Below, in pieces: positions 44,440-56,400 of a stretch of DNA of 64,000 nt (its first letter is position 1; every line of letters begins with the position of its first letter). Origin of the DNA: Eukaryota sp. TZLM1-RC (taxonomy: Eukaryota > Metamonada: BaSk clade); contig JAUPSS010000003.1 of NCBI GenBank assembly GCA_040285825.1, positions 2,356,001-2,420,000 of the forward strand, given 5' to 3'. The notes beneath the pieces are model-generated. The model had not been told where the DNA came from. It worked only from the letters and a program-made list of their open reading frames with translations, and ran no database searches. The translations under genes were made by a program, and so were the position numbers.

Positions 44440-44570
44440 ACCTACCATTCTGACCTTTTCAATGACATTAAATCAAGATCTTGATCTAAAACAGCTGAAT
44501 TGTACATATTTTTAAAGAGATCATCTTCATGGAGCAATTTCTCAGCTAAAGACCATCTCCAGCTGTAGTA
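44440..44570 (-). mobile_element. Short LINE-B fragment
   Basis: The minus strand reads AEKLLHEDDLFKNMYNSAVL then DQDLDLMSLK, matching the LINE-B stretch with DLYNNICSSAVLNQDLHSLL at about 35290-35345. It is only about 130 bp and is frame-degraded. Confidence 0.6.
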
Positions 44571-44798
44571 AAAAAAGGTCCATCTGTAGTCATATTTTCC
44601 TTGGTGATTATTATATTTTATTGTACTAGTAACTATACGTTTATGTATCATTGAGGAGAAAACTATTGCCATCAATTGAAATATAATTATTTGAATTTAT
44701 TCCAATTAAAATGGAATTTATTAGAGTAAGGCGTCGCACTCGGTTCAATTGACTTCAACACAAAATCCTTTCAATTTATTAATTAATTTTAATTTAAT

Positions 44799-46856
44799 TC
44801 AAGATAGCAAACTCCATTGCTCTTGAAAGTATTGTTCCAGCAAACGTCTTCTTTCTTTTCTGCAATTAAAAATAAATTCTCTCTTGTGTTCTACACTTTG
44901 CTGACGTGTCAACTGGGCCTTTTTGAGCTTTTGCTTATGATCTCTGAACCATTCATTCGTCTTCTGAGCTTCCCTCTCAAATTTTGACCTATTTTGCTCC
45001 TCCAAAACTGATCTCTTCTCGTCAAATTTTTGAGACATTTCTAATCTGAAATTTTGAGCAGCTTCCTGCTGACTGATCTTCATCGCTTTTGAGGTCAACC
45101 TACTCAACTGATGGGAAACCTTGACGTGACCAGAGGTAAAATCAATCAAACTTGATTGGCCTCGTTTTCGTTTTTCTAAACTCGCACGTGCTTGATTACG
45201 GAGTTGATTGACCTTCTGTCTGTTATGTTGAGAATTTGATTGAGCTGATTGATTGTAGATTGAGTCTGGATCAAATTTTGAATCAAATTGAGCTCTAATC
45301 GTCTGTCTTCGGGTGTCAAAATGTTTTTTTATTTTGACCTTTCTTTTTGATTCTTCTTTACGTTGGGATTGGCACTGTTGCTTTTTAAGATTAGTTACAT
45401 GTTCATATTTTTGCTTGACATGTGTCGTGAGCTCTTTTTGACCTGTTCTTCTTGGTAAACAGTGATACTTCCATAAATCACTATCATTAAATTTCACACT
45501 TTTGGTTACATTCTGCTGTCTGACACCTTCAAAATTTCGTGACTTGATCCCTTCTTGTCTTGAGAGCTCTTCTTCTATATGAATACGTTCCAACTTCCCG
45601 ATTTTGCCAAGTTCTTGAGCTTCTTTCTCCAAAATTTGGCGCAATTCAACGTTTCGTATTGGAAGCGCACGTGATTGTATCACGTCATCTCTTTGACCCA
45701 TCACGTCATCATTTTGACCTTCTAATAGTGAATTAGGAGAACTTTGTACACAATCTGGACTCACATGAGTAACTTTTCCCTTGTGAAGGCAAATGAAACC
45801 AAGTTGTGACAAGTCAAAATTTTCAGAGAAGGGAGCATCAGGAGGCGAGTGTTTGACCGCTTGCTCTGTGTGAACCCTTCTGTGAGCTCGACTTGTCAGA
45901 GGAAAGTTTTTATTATGCTGAGTGCTTTGATCCAAAAAATTTAAATTTTGGTCACTTTCATCTGATTGTTCAATTAATTTTTTTAATCTCTTTTGCTTGT
46001 ACAATAACCAAAATTGCCAAATAATTCTCGCAGCTTCTTCCTGATTTTTGAGAACATTATGAGATGGCACGTCATCATTTTGACCTATCACTTCCTTTTT
46101 GACCTTCCTTTTGACCCATTGTCTAACCAAAAAACCACGCACAACACGTTGAATTTCCAAAACCGCTGCTGATTTTAATAAAAACACGAAAGAAATTCTT
46201 TTTCGGACCAAAAAACCTCGAATTACACGCTGAAGTAATAAAACTGGGGACACCTCTAATTGAATTTGAAAAACTTTTTTCAATAATAAACTTGTATAAT
46301 ATGACCAATCAAGAATATCACGTGTTATAGGGGGTTTAAAATAACTGATTTGACTGGCATTGGACATTGGTTGCCATTTGGGCAAAGTGATTGACCATGC
46401 CAGTCCATTGATGACCTCTGAATCGGAAACAACGTGATGGTCAAGGCAAGTCAAGCTCGGAATAGAATTGACTATGTAATGGCGGTAAGACGAACTTTTA
46501 GTCAAAGGATTTCCATCTAAACGTAGGATTTTAAGTGATGTGAGGTGACAAAGCGCCGACATCATGGAAAATGATGTGAGCTTGTTGTGATTGAGAAAGA
46601 GAACCTCCAGGAGAGTGAATGAAGACCAAAAAGAAGCGTTTGGAATTCGAGAGAGGTGATTATGAGAGACATCAAGGTAAGAGATCGACTTGCACAATGA
46701 GAAAGGGGAGAGAGATGAGATGAGGTTATGAGAACATTGAACATGCGAGAGTGAACCAAAGAATGAAGGGAAAGAGAGAGTTGTGAGGTTGAGAGAAGGA
46801 ACAAGGAGTACATATGGATGAGTCGGGTCATCAACGAGGTCATTGAGCCTGTTCAT
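44799..46856 (-). CDS. LRR and IQ motif protein (LRRIQ3-like)
   Basis: I start at the first ATG (46856), giving 685 residues; the frame is open slightly farther 5' without ATG. Residues about 25-150 are leucine-rich repeats (ISYLDVSHNHLSRIP, LLEVLFLNHNKLTSF, LKILRLDGNPL), closed by an LRR cap. Two IQ calmodulin-binding motifs follow (LLLQRVIRGFLVRKRI and LEIQRVVRGFLVRQWV, about residues 205-250), with a possible third near EEAARIIWQFWLLYKQKR. The C-terminal 250 residues are charged coiled-coil rich in Gln, Lys and Glu. This order, LRR then IQ then coiled-coil, matches LRRIQ3-type proteins found in ciliated eukaryotes. A calmodulin-binding axonemal or centriolar scaffold is the likely role. 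Intact, with no introns. Confidence 0.82.
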   Translation of the reverse strand: MNRLNDLVDDPTHPYVLLVPSLNLTTLSFPSFFGSLSHVQCSHNLISSLSPFSLCKSISYLDVSHNHLSRIPNASFWSSFTLLEVLFLNHNKLTSFSMMSALCHLTSLKILRLDGNPLTKSSSYRHYIVNSIPSLTCLDHHVVSDSEVINGLAWSITLPKWQPMSNASQISYFKPPITRDILDWSYYTSLLLKKVFQIQLEVSPVLLLQRVIRGFLVRKRISFVFLLKSAAVLEIQRVVRGFLVRQWVKRKVKKEVIGQNDDVPSHNVLKNQEEAARIIWQFWLLYKQKRLKKLIEQSDESDQNLNFLDQSTQHNKNFPLTSRAHRRVHTEQAVKHSPPDAPFSENFDLSQLGFICLHKGKVTHVSPDCVQSSPNSLLEGQNDDVMGQRDDVIQSRALPIRNVELRQILEKEAQELGKIGKLERIHIEEELSRQEGIKSRNFEGVRQQNVTKSVKFNDSDLWKYHCLPRRTGQKELTTHVKQKYEHVTNLKKQQCQSQRKEESKRKVKIKKHFDTRRQTIRAQFDSKFDPDSIYNQSAQSNSQHNRQKVNQLRNQARASLEKRKRGQSSLIDFTSGHVKVSHQLSRLTSKAMKISQQEAAQNFRLEMSQKFDEKRSVLEEQNRSKFEREAQKTNEWFRDHKQKLKKAQLTRQQSVEHKREFIFNCRKERRRLLEQYFQEQWSLLS

Positions 46857-47087
46857 TTCATTATGTTCAACAATGAAGATAATATAGCTTGAAAAGCAAA
46901 GCGGGTCAAGTATTTTAAATTGCAACTTGTCGACATCTTCTTCTCATCTTCAAATTGGGTTCTCAACTTGATACAGTTTTTAGTTTATTGTTTAGTATTT
47001 CGTTGGATTAATTTAAATGGTATTCAATAAAATCAAGTTTATTTACTGTTATTCTGGTAATTTGGAATAAAAACAATTGATGGTGCA

Positions 47088-48746
47088 AGTGAACTTGGTT
47101 GCTCAAGAAATTGCCGATTCATGTGAAAATATTGGGCTTCATCTCAATGCGAGCAAATGCCTCCTTATTGGTTCTTCTGCTCAAGATCTCGTGATAAACG
47201 ATTTTATTGTCCCTTTCACTAATTATAGTAGTGATGCTTTTAAGTTCCTTGGTTGTTGGTTAGAAAACGTGCCTCAAATTCAGAATGAATTGCAAGTTAT
47301 TTTTGAAAAGATGAAAATTGAACTTGATTCAATTTCTTCTTCAGATATAGAAAAGCATATTCAATTTTTCATGCTTAAAATTTGCTACACTGGGAGAATA
47401 ACCCACATTTTGAGATCTTGTGCTCCTTCCATAGCATTAGATTTTTGTCGTTCATTTAATTCATTGAGAACAGAATTTTTTGCTGATTTATTGGATGTAG
47501 AACCAGGAATGTTGAAAAGTCACTTATTTTCTTCAGCAAATTTGGGTGGTATTGGATTTACTAAATCTTCAATTTTGTGTCAATCAGCATTCTTGGGTGG
47601 TGGCAAAAATTTTATTTATGAATTTTCTCGTAGATTTCCTGATGATTCTCATCTGTTAGTCCCCAATTGTAGTCCCTATTTGTATGAGTTATCTTGTGAA
47701 CTTGAAAAATTACCGCCACAAATTTGGACCAAATGTTTTCCTCAATCAATTCAAGAAATTCCAAACCGATCTCTATTTAATTTACAGTTTTGCTGTAAAA
47801 AGCTTCAACAAAAATTGTCAAAGATTTTTGAAAGCTTGGATTTTGATGTTAGACTTGGCTTGGCCAAGAAAAAGAATCCCGCTTTTGCAAATCTTTTACA
47901 AGATATGTGTGACAGTACTTCTTCTGCCTTAGTAACAACAATTCCACAAGTTTATGGTACTCTCTTATCCGATTCTGCTTGGACTCTGAATATGAGATTT
48001 CGTTCCTTTATCTGGCCTGATAATTTACCTCATAATTTAATTTGTAAATGTTCTCGAGAAATTACAACTACTCATCTGTTAAATTGTAAACATTTTATTA
48101 CTTTTAGAAGCAAGGTTCATGATGCTGTAAGAGACCAGTTACATTGTATGTGTAAATCTCATAGAATTGAATCCTTCTTGGAACCTTTGTTGTCAAATCT
48201 GTTTGATGCTGAAAATGATTTTCATAAGAATAATAGAGGTGATGTCATATTACCTGGATTAGATGGAAGCTTCATTTTATTGGATGTAATGTCTGTTGAT
48301 CCTTGTAATGCCTCAAATGAAAGGCTTGTTAATTCTGAAATTCATAATCCCCTTTCAAATGCTGATAATTTTAAATTCAAAAAATACAATGAACCTTTGT
48401 CCAAATTGGCCAGTCTACAGCATGCAAAATACAATTTGTATCCATTTGTATTTTCCCTTTTTGGTTCACTTGCACCAACTGCTTTACGTTTTTTGGATGA
48501 TTTTGAAATGATTGTAAAGACAAGAACTGGCAGAAATTTCAACAGATTGTTTTGGCAAAGTAGAATTGTGTTTTCTATTTTTAAGGGGATGTTGAAGATG
48601 GTTTCTGATGCTTTGCTTTCTCTTGGATCTCACTATGAGAGAGTTGCATCTAGTGTTTTTGTTTTGGGAGAGATGGATTTTTTAGATGTTGATTTATAGG
48701 TTTAGAATAAAATTAAATTTAAATAAAAAAAAACTTGTGGTAAAAA
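47088..48746 (+). mobile_element. LINE family A copy 1, 5'-truncated, nested in copy 2
   Basis: Encodes a continuous frame (to TAG at 48699) covering the end of the RT and its C-terminal region, including the thumb (HLNASKCLLIG), a conserved middle and a CKCSREITTTHLLNC Cys/His segment. The RT catalytic YMDD block is missing, so this copy is truncated at the 5' end just before LVAQEIADSC. It ends with an A-rich tail (48715-48733). AATTGATGGTGCA flanks it at 47075-47087 and 48747-48759, indicating insertion into a sequence now continuing as copy 2. High identity to copy 2 implies youth. Confidence 0.87.
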
Positions 48747-50550
48747 AATTGATGGTGCATGTTTTGCTCCTTTTGCTTCTGACATTTTTCAATTCAGAGA
48801 AAAATAATTTTATTTTTAATTCTGACTTCAAAAATACTTTCAATTTCGTGAAACAAAAACCAATTTTTGATGTAATTAAAGTTGTTTTCCCAATCTTTCC
48901 AGTTTTTTCTACCATTTTATGGGAAAGAATCAGATTTAATTTTTAATTCATTTGGTCTTAAATCATCTTCTGGTGTGAAACAAGGTGATCCTTTAGGCCC
49001 ATTATTGTTGTGTTTAGCTATTCACAAAACTTTAAATATCATTAAGCAAAAATACCCTTCTATAGAAATAGTTACTTATATGGATGATATATCCTCGATT
49101 GGTGCTTTTGATTTACTACAATTGGTTGCTCAAGAAATTGCCGATTCATGTGAAAATATTGGGCTTCATCTCAATGCGAGCAAATGCCTCCTTATTGGTT
49201 CTTCTGCTCAAGATCTCGTGATAAACGATTTTATTGTCCCTTTCACTAATTATAGTAGTGATGCTTTTAAGTTCCTTGGTTGTTGGTTAGAAAACGTGCC
49301 TCAAATTCAGAATGAATTGCAAGTTATTTTTGAAAAGATGAAAATTGAACTTGATTCAATTTCTTCTTCAGATATAGAAAAGCATATTCAATTTTTCATG
49401 CTTAAAATTTGCTACACTGGGAGAATAACCCACATTTTGAGATCTTGTGCTCCTTCCATAGCATTAGATTTTTGTCGTTCATTTAATTCATTGAGAACAG
49501 AATTTTTTGCTGATTTATTGGATGTAGAACCAGGAATGTTGAAAAGTCACTTATTTTCTTCAGCAAATTTGGGTGGTATTGGATTTACTAAGTCTTCAAT
49601 TTTGTGTCAATCATCATTCTTGGGTGGTGACAAAAATTTTATTTATGAATTTTCTCGTAGATTTCCTGATGATTCTCATCTGTTAGTCCCCAATTGCAGT
49701 ACCTATTTGTATGAGTTATTTTGTGAACTTGAAAAATTGCCGCCACAAGTTTGGACCAAATGTTTTCCTCAATCAATTCAAGAAATTCCAAACCGATCTC
49801 TTTTTAATTTACAGTTTTGCTGTAAAAAGCTTCAACAAAAATTGTCAAAGATTTTTGAAAGCTTGGATTTTGGTGTTAGACTTGGCTTGGCCAAGAAAAA
49901 GAATCCCGCTTTTGCAAATCTTTTACAAGATATGTGTGACAGTACTTCTTCTGCCTTAGTAACAACAATTCCACAAGTTTATGGTACTCTCTTATCCGAT
50001 TCTGCTTGGACTCTGAATATGAGATTTCGTTCCTTTATCTGGCCTGATAATTTACCTCATAATTTAATTTGTAAATGTTCTCGCGAAATTAGGATCACTC
50101 ATTTGTTAAATTGTAAACATTTTACTACTTTTAGAAGCAAAGTTCGCAATGTTGTAAGAGACCAATTATTTTGTAAGTGTAAGTCTCATAGAATTGAATC
50201 CTTTTTGGAACCCCTGTTGTCAAATCTGTTTGATGCAGAACATGATTTTCATAAGAATAATAGAGGCGATGTAATATTACCTGAATTAGATGGAAGCTTC
50301 ATTTTGGTAGAAGTAATGTCTGTTGATCCTTTTAATGCCTCAAATGAATGGCTTGCTAATTCTGAAATTCACAATCCTCTTTCAAATACTGAAGATTTCA
50401 AAATCAAAGTATACAATGAACCTTTGTCCAAATTGTCCAGCCAACAGCATGCAAAATACAATTTGTATCCATTTGTATTTTCACTATTTGATTCAATTGC
50501 TCCCACGGCTATACGTTTTTGGCAGATTTTGAAATGATTGTAAAGAGAAG
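48747..50550 (+). mobile_element. LINE family A copy 2 with RT core
   Basis: Holds the RT catalytic region missing from copy 1. An NSDFKNTFNFVKQKP stretch (first Asp) lies in one frame. After a frame change near the T-run at about 48902-48908 come FYGKESDLIFNS, SSGVKQGDPLGPLLLCLAI and YMDD (49077-49088). From 49121 on it matches copy 1 almost exactly until about 50080, then less closely. Family A is a non-LTR retrotransposon whose RT reverse-transcribes its RNA at a nick in target DNA; no endonuclease domain falls within this copy. It ends abruptly near 50550, where LINE-B sequence begins. Confidence 0.88.
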
Positions 50551-51490
50551 AACTAACAGAAACGATTGACTGGAATGAATGAAAAAGATCTTTATAATAA
50601 TAATGCAGCTCGGCTGTTTTAAATCAAGATCTTCACTCATTGTTATTGGAAAAGGGTGTTTGTGAAAACAAGTCATCAGATTCTTCACTTTTTGTAACCA
50701 TTGTACAACGAAGATTTGGATTGTGTGCCACTAATGAAGGATTTGTAACAAAAATGAGATTATATTTGAATATCCCCATTAATCAATTATTATCAAAAGA
50801 AAAATGTATTTGTTCGAATTCACCTCAACTCACTTTGCGCCATGCTCTGAATTGCTCTAAATTGATAACTCATCGTTCTTTATTACATGATGCTGTTAGA
50901 GACACTGTTCTTAATATGACACGAACTGCAAGAATATCGTGTATCAAAGAGAATCTGCTGAAGGAAACACTGTCATTGAATAATTTTGGCTCTGATGATA
51001 GAGGTGATGTATACTGTGATTGGATTGACAACTCTGAAGCTGTTGTTGACTTTGTCCCCTGTAATGTTGCAAATGACACTTTGGTTCAAAGAAGAAAACT
51101 TAATTTTGTCAGTACTCTTGAATTGAAAGCTGAAAAAAAAGAAAATATGATAAATGAATTGAAGAAGATAATGCTGGTAGAAATACACAACCAGTTTGTA
51201 TTGCTTTCCCATTTTCGATAAACGGAAAACTATAAGTAGAAGCAGAAAATTTTTTTGAATGACTTTCAAAAAATGGTTCAAGAAAAAACAATGAAAAGAC
51301 TTGATATCTTTTTATGGCGCTCTCGAATTCAATTGCGATTATTAATAGATTACATCGGTTTTTCAATAGAATTAGAGAAGCTTTAGGTAGACATCAAGCA
51401 GATCAAGATTTCATGTAGCAAATCTTGGTTTCATGAATTTTGTCCAATTAGTTATGCGTTTATTGTGTTAAGTGTGCAAGTCAAAAAAAT
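50551..51490 (+). mobile_element. LINE family B copy 2, joined to LINE-A
   Basis: From about 50551 the sequence switches to family B (AACGATTGACTGGAATGAATG, as at 35262) and remains close to the copy at 35.26-36.19 kb through the stop and 3' region. The coding part, 50640-51221, is open and includes CICSNSPQLTLRHALNC and FGSDDRGDVYCDWIDNSEA. Both copies contain GAATTCAATTGC-like and AAGCAGATCAAGATTT sequence near the 3' end. Confidence 0.85.
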
Positions 51491-53470
51491 AACGATTTGT
51501 TTTGCCACTAAAGACAATGAAAACGCATATTCTACAGCCATTCCTTGTTCATTCAAAGGAATTGGATATTTATTTTCCTCGTACAGCTCGGATTCATTTA
51601 AGGAGAATACTTTGTTTTGTACATTTTTCGAAGTTTCTCGCAGACATTCACTGTAACAAGATCAACTACATTCAAGACATTTTTGACTCAATGGATACAA
51701 CCTTGGTCAACAGCATTGATGAAATTAAACCAGCACTTACAAGTTCAGAAAACATCTTTTTCCAACATTGTTGGATTGAATGTCATTAACAAAACCTAAA
51801 TAAAATAACTAAAATATGTACATAGATTGTTCAATTTAAAACAAAAATGAAGGAGGCAAATATTCTTCGTGTACTCTTTTTTAAACTTTTCTTTTTCTTT
51901 TAAACTTTTTAATTTTTGTTTTGGATGTAAGTTTTAGCCCAACATCATCTCAAATTCCGGTAAATTTAAGTGTAAAAAGGCACTGTTTAAATACGGAAAA
52001 GAAAAAAAGAAATGAAGAAGCGAAACAGTTATGAATTGTAAAATCTAAATTCTAGCTTGTGGGTAATTATGTTACCCAGTAATTCGAACAGTAATTTGAT
52101 TCGAATTGCTGACAGACCCTTTAATTACCATGAGATATTGAAAATTGACAAACGTTGAACTTTTTGCAACAAAATACTATCAGCACCATAACGTGGCATC
52201 AACCTAGGACAAAATCAATGCTGACCATTCCATGTAGAATGATTTGCATCAATTATCATTTTCACTTAAATTTGCTTCTTCCCTATATGTGAAGGTAAAA
52301 GCTATCAGATCATCTATGGTTAGTTAACTGTGTAAATTTCCACCAGATATGGTGAAATACAAGAAAAATAAGGCGAAACAGAACGACTGATTAATGAATC
52401 TGTTCTGACCAGAGTGTCACGTCATCCAGCAATCAACCAACCTCATTGATCATCTTTATCAACAACAATAGTAATAATAAATCGATCATCGTGAGACTAA
52501 AAAAGTGAATACAAAGAACATCTTATTGTTGTCTAGAAGCTCTTTTTTGTCTTCAGGTCCGATTTGTTTGGTAATCTTTCTGTCGACGAAACCCATGTCT
52601 GTGCGTAAATATGAAGTAATGCAGCAATGCTGTGACTGGCGACATTTGCTCAAATTACGAAAAAATGGTATATTGGGTATTTCTATTATTTGGTTGAAAC
52701 ATCGCCTTTCAGGTTTAAACAAGAGAATCTGTCACCAAAACCTACATTTCTTTGATGGAAGGACTATACATTCAAAAATATACATGGAAATTCATTTTTA
52801 ATGACCGTGTCGCCTTACTTCTGGGGACAATCTGGTGTAGGATTTTCTGGTAAGAAGAAAACTAAGTAGACATCAGAATGGGCACAAAAAAATTGTTGCT
52901 TGAACTGAATTTCACGTTGATTAATAATAGGGAATACATATCTTCCTGTTTGAAACAATGGTTTCCATTTGTGATGTTGATTTTTCAAATTGAGGGAATT
53001 GAATGTTCTCAATTTGTGAATCACAAATAAAATTTTTTACTACAATTTACCAACCCACCAATATTCAGGGTGCTATTCTTACCGGTGCTGATGGGCTCTA
53101 TTTATTAAATTTGTTGGTGTACTCTGGGTTTTTGGTCTTGAGATGAAACACTTTTACAGAAAATGTTCTTTCATAAAAATACATTCCATCCAAAAAGTAG
53201 AAAAAAAAGTAATTTGAAAAGCAAAATCTTCACAACCAGCAGATAGATTAATTTTATATAAATCCAATTGTGATTATTGACCCGTTCAAAAATCAGAGTG
53301 ATAACGGCAACTGGATCATTTTCAGAAGGACTAGCACAAAACTGGGACTGAAAAACTTTATCTTACTGCGTCCTTGATGTATACAGTCAGTGAGGGATAC
53401 CTTATGTACAGTGGTGACGTGGAGGGTATTCAACATTATTTTGGAAAATTTTACTTGTGTATTCTCTACT
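51491..53470. other. Intergenic stretch before the large secreted-protein gene
   Basis: No convincing gene. Small overlapping frames near 51502-51790 (QDIFDSMDTTL) and 52505-52801 match nothing I know. The sequence is AT-rich with several A runs. Confidence 0.4.
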
Positions 53471-53477
53471 GACCTGT

Positions 53478-56400
53478 ATGAACACGGTGCTCTTTTTACT
53501 GGTGCTTCTGGCCTTATCGCTTGCCAACTCTACCCTTCCTGGCCTTGAAAGCTATGTTTCTCTGCTCGATGCCGCAAATCAGGACGGTAGTCTTAGTCTC
53601 AACATTGAAGAGGACTACCTCAAATTCAAAGTTTCTGCCAAAGTTGCTGGAAGTGTTCGTCGCCTCACAGATCAAGAGCTTACCTCCTTGCTGAGAGATC
53701 CTTTGTCTGTCGAGGATGCATCCTATTATGTGAACAAGGATCACGTTTTCAAAAAAGTTTGTAACTCTAATCCATGTACTATTGTTGAGGTAGAACCCCT
53801 CTCAGCGTTTTCTTACCTCAAGCTTTCCTACCAAAATACCGATCCAAAGTGGGCATTTGATTATAACTGGAATTACGACCACAGTTGCCAAGGTGCTGAA
53901 AGAGACTTCAACTTTGACTATTTTACCCTCAAAGACACTTTCTTTAAAGCATCATCCCAGCTCTTCCTGGAGTTTGATTTCAACACTTTCTCAGGAGTAA
54001 AGAAATGTGAAGGACGCTTCGTTCAAGGAATTGACGCATCTATAGGTGTTGAAGTAGAACCTTTCCAAGATCAGTTCAACTATCAATTTGAGCCAAAAGA
54101 GATTGCTGAATTTACCATTTCCATTTTGTTGATCCCAGTCAATATTCGTTTAAGGCTTGGCGTTGGATTTACTGCTGATGTGGATAGCCAAATGAATATC
54201 GATTCTACGTTTACCCTCTCAAACGACAATGCTGAACTTACCATGGGTTACAATGACTACAAAGGGTTCTACCATGACTATAGCTTTGGAAAAATGCATA
54301 CCACATTTGAGAGGAGTATTGATGGCCAAGCTAACGTCAAGGTTGAACTAAATGTTACCCTCTTTATGGACCTCTACTCAGATTCTCTTATCTTCCATGG
54401 TTCACTTCTCCCTGCTCTTGATCTCACGGTTGCTACTGCTGTTTGTCCTGAAGTTCTACATTGGCTTGTTGACTTCCTTCTAGATGTAGATTTTGGAATG
54501 TCTGATATTAATATTGATGTCTATGTCCGTAAATTCAACTTTGAAACTGCCACAAGTAGAAGATTTCTTCTCATTGAGCACAATATTATAAACAATTGTG
54601 CTGATAAAGTTCCTGTTGATGTTGTTGCTTCAACGATGGATGAAACGGCCCCTGAAGAGTTTATTTTGCAATTGGAACTTGAAAGAACGTCTGGTGGTGA
54701 AGACATCTCTAACTACTATTATCATTATGGAAGAACATCCACTGCCTTATGTGGAGATCCTTGGCGTTGTAGCATTGATGACTTTCTTTTTGTTAGACCC
54801 AACACTGAAATTGTTATCGAAATTTGGCGACGTCGTAGATGGTGGTTTGATTCTTACATTAGCCGAATTCGCACAAGTTTCTCAGAAATTGGCCAATGGA
54901 CTTTCACTGGTACAGGACGTAGAACTACCATTTTCGTGTCCAAAACCAAGGAAATCATGCCCAACACATTCATTTCGACTGATGTAGTCGCATCTGAAAG
55001 CCAGTTGTTCCAACTTGGTAAATACCCGGAACCAGATGAATGGGCCAAGAAACGCTTCATCTGGGGAGGATCATGGTTACCATGGATGAAGTCATTTGCT
55101 GCCCCTTCTGTTCGCGCTGACTCCAGCGAAGTTTTTTGGGAAGAAAGTAGAGGAAGAAACCTTTTCGAACCAACTTCTAGAATGTTGAACATCAGTTTCA
55201 CGTGTAGTCAAGAACACTCTAATCTACGCGTTAGATTTCATGGTGATGACTACGGAACAGATGGCAGTCCTACATCATTAACTCATTTTTACCGATCACC
55301 GGTTTGGGGTGCAGAAGTTACTCTTTATGAGGATCGCACTTGGCCAGCTTCAAATAGAGATGTTGCTTCCATCTGGATGTACGATTATACACCAGGCGCT
55401 GTTCGAACACGATGGGGAAGTACCCCTGCTTCTAGTTGTACATTGAGAGTTGAAGTTCAGTATCCTCCAGTTTTTGTAGAATTGTATAATGATGATGGCA
55501 TTACTGGCACATATCCAGTGGTCTTTATCCTTTCTGACGACCTTTCCGATGCTGGTTGCCAGGATGTCATTGCAGATGGTTTTTACCACATCAGCAGTGT
55601 TCCATCAGGAGAGTTTTACTACGTAACTGGTCGTTGGTATGATGTTGTTGATGAAGATAAGGTTTCCACTACATCACTTCTTGTTCAAAATCCAGCAATT
55701 ATTGTTTCAGTTGTCGAACAAGAAACCTGTCTCACTCGTTATACTTTTGCTTCCATTGGTGATTCATTCTTGGCCAAAAGGGTTGCCTTCATTGTGAATG
55801 TTCCCCGTCTCTCCACCACCTACGTTGAAATTCCCAGTGGTATGAAAGGTTCCTTCACTAGACTGCATGGTGAGTTCTGGCACTCTGATATTGAGTTTGA
55901 AGCTCCTTCAGAAACCGGAAAGTTAGTTATTGAGAATCCTCAAGCCACAAACTTTGAAGCTGTCGTCATTTATGAATGTCAAAGTGCTGAATGCAGTGGC
56001 ACAATTGAACAACCCGCACATGAAGTTGTGTTGTCCTCAGGTTCACCCTACCTTGCTGTCTCCCCTTATCAAACAGACTTTTCTACCAAATCCTCATGTG
56101 ATGAATGTAGAGTTGAATATGAACGGTATACAGATGAAGATGTACATATTATTACGAATGATGATTCTTTCACACTAACTCAAAGTGGACACTTCATGTC
56201 TTCTCAATGTCAATTCCGTGTTCACACAAATCCTTCAGTTGAAGGCTTTGCTACCTTCACCTCCACTTGTCACTTTGCCTCTGGTGATGAGGTTACTGTC
56301 CCGGAGAACGGTAAAGCTAACATAGACCGTAGTATGGTGCAACTTTCCGATTCAAACACTGGATTCGTTGTGTTTCATAAACCTTGCTTGTACTGCAATA

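Noticed and set aside
54598-55201. Extra frames on both strands inside the surface-protein gene
   Set aside because: These are shadows of the 1196-residue frame, with no domain and no separate start context.
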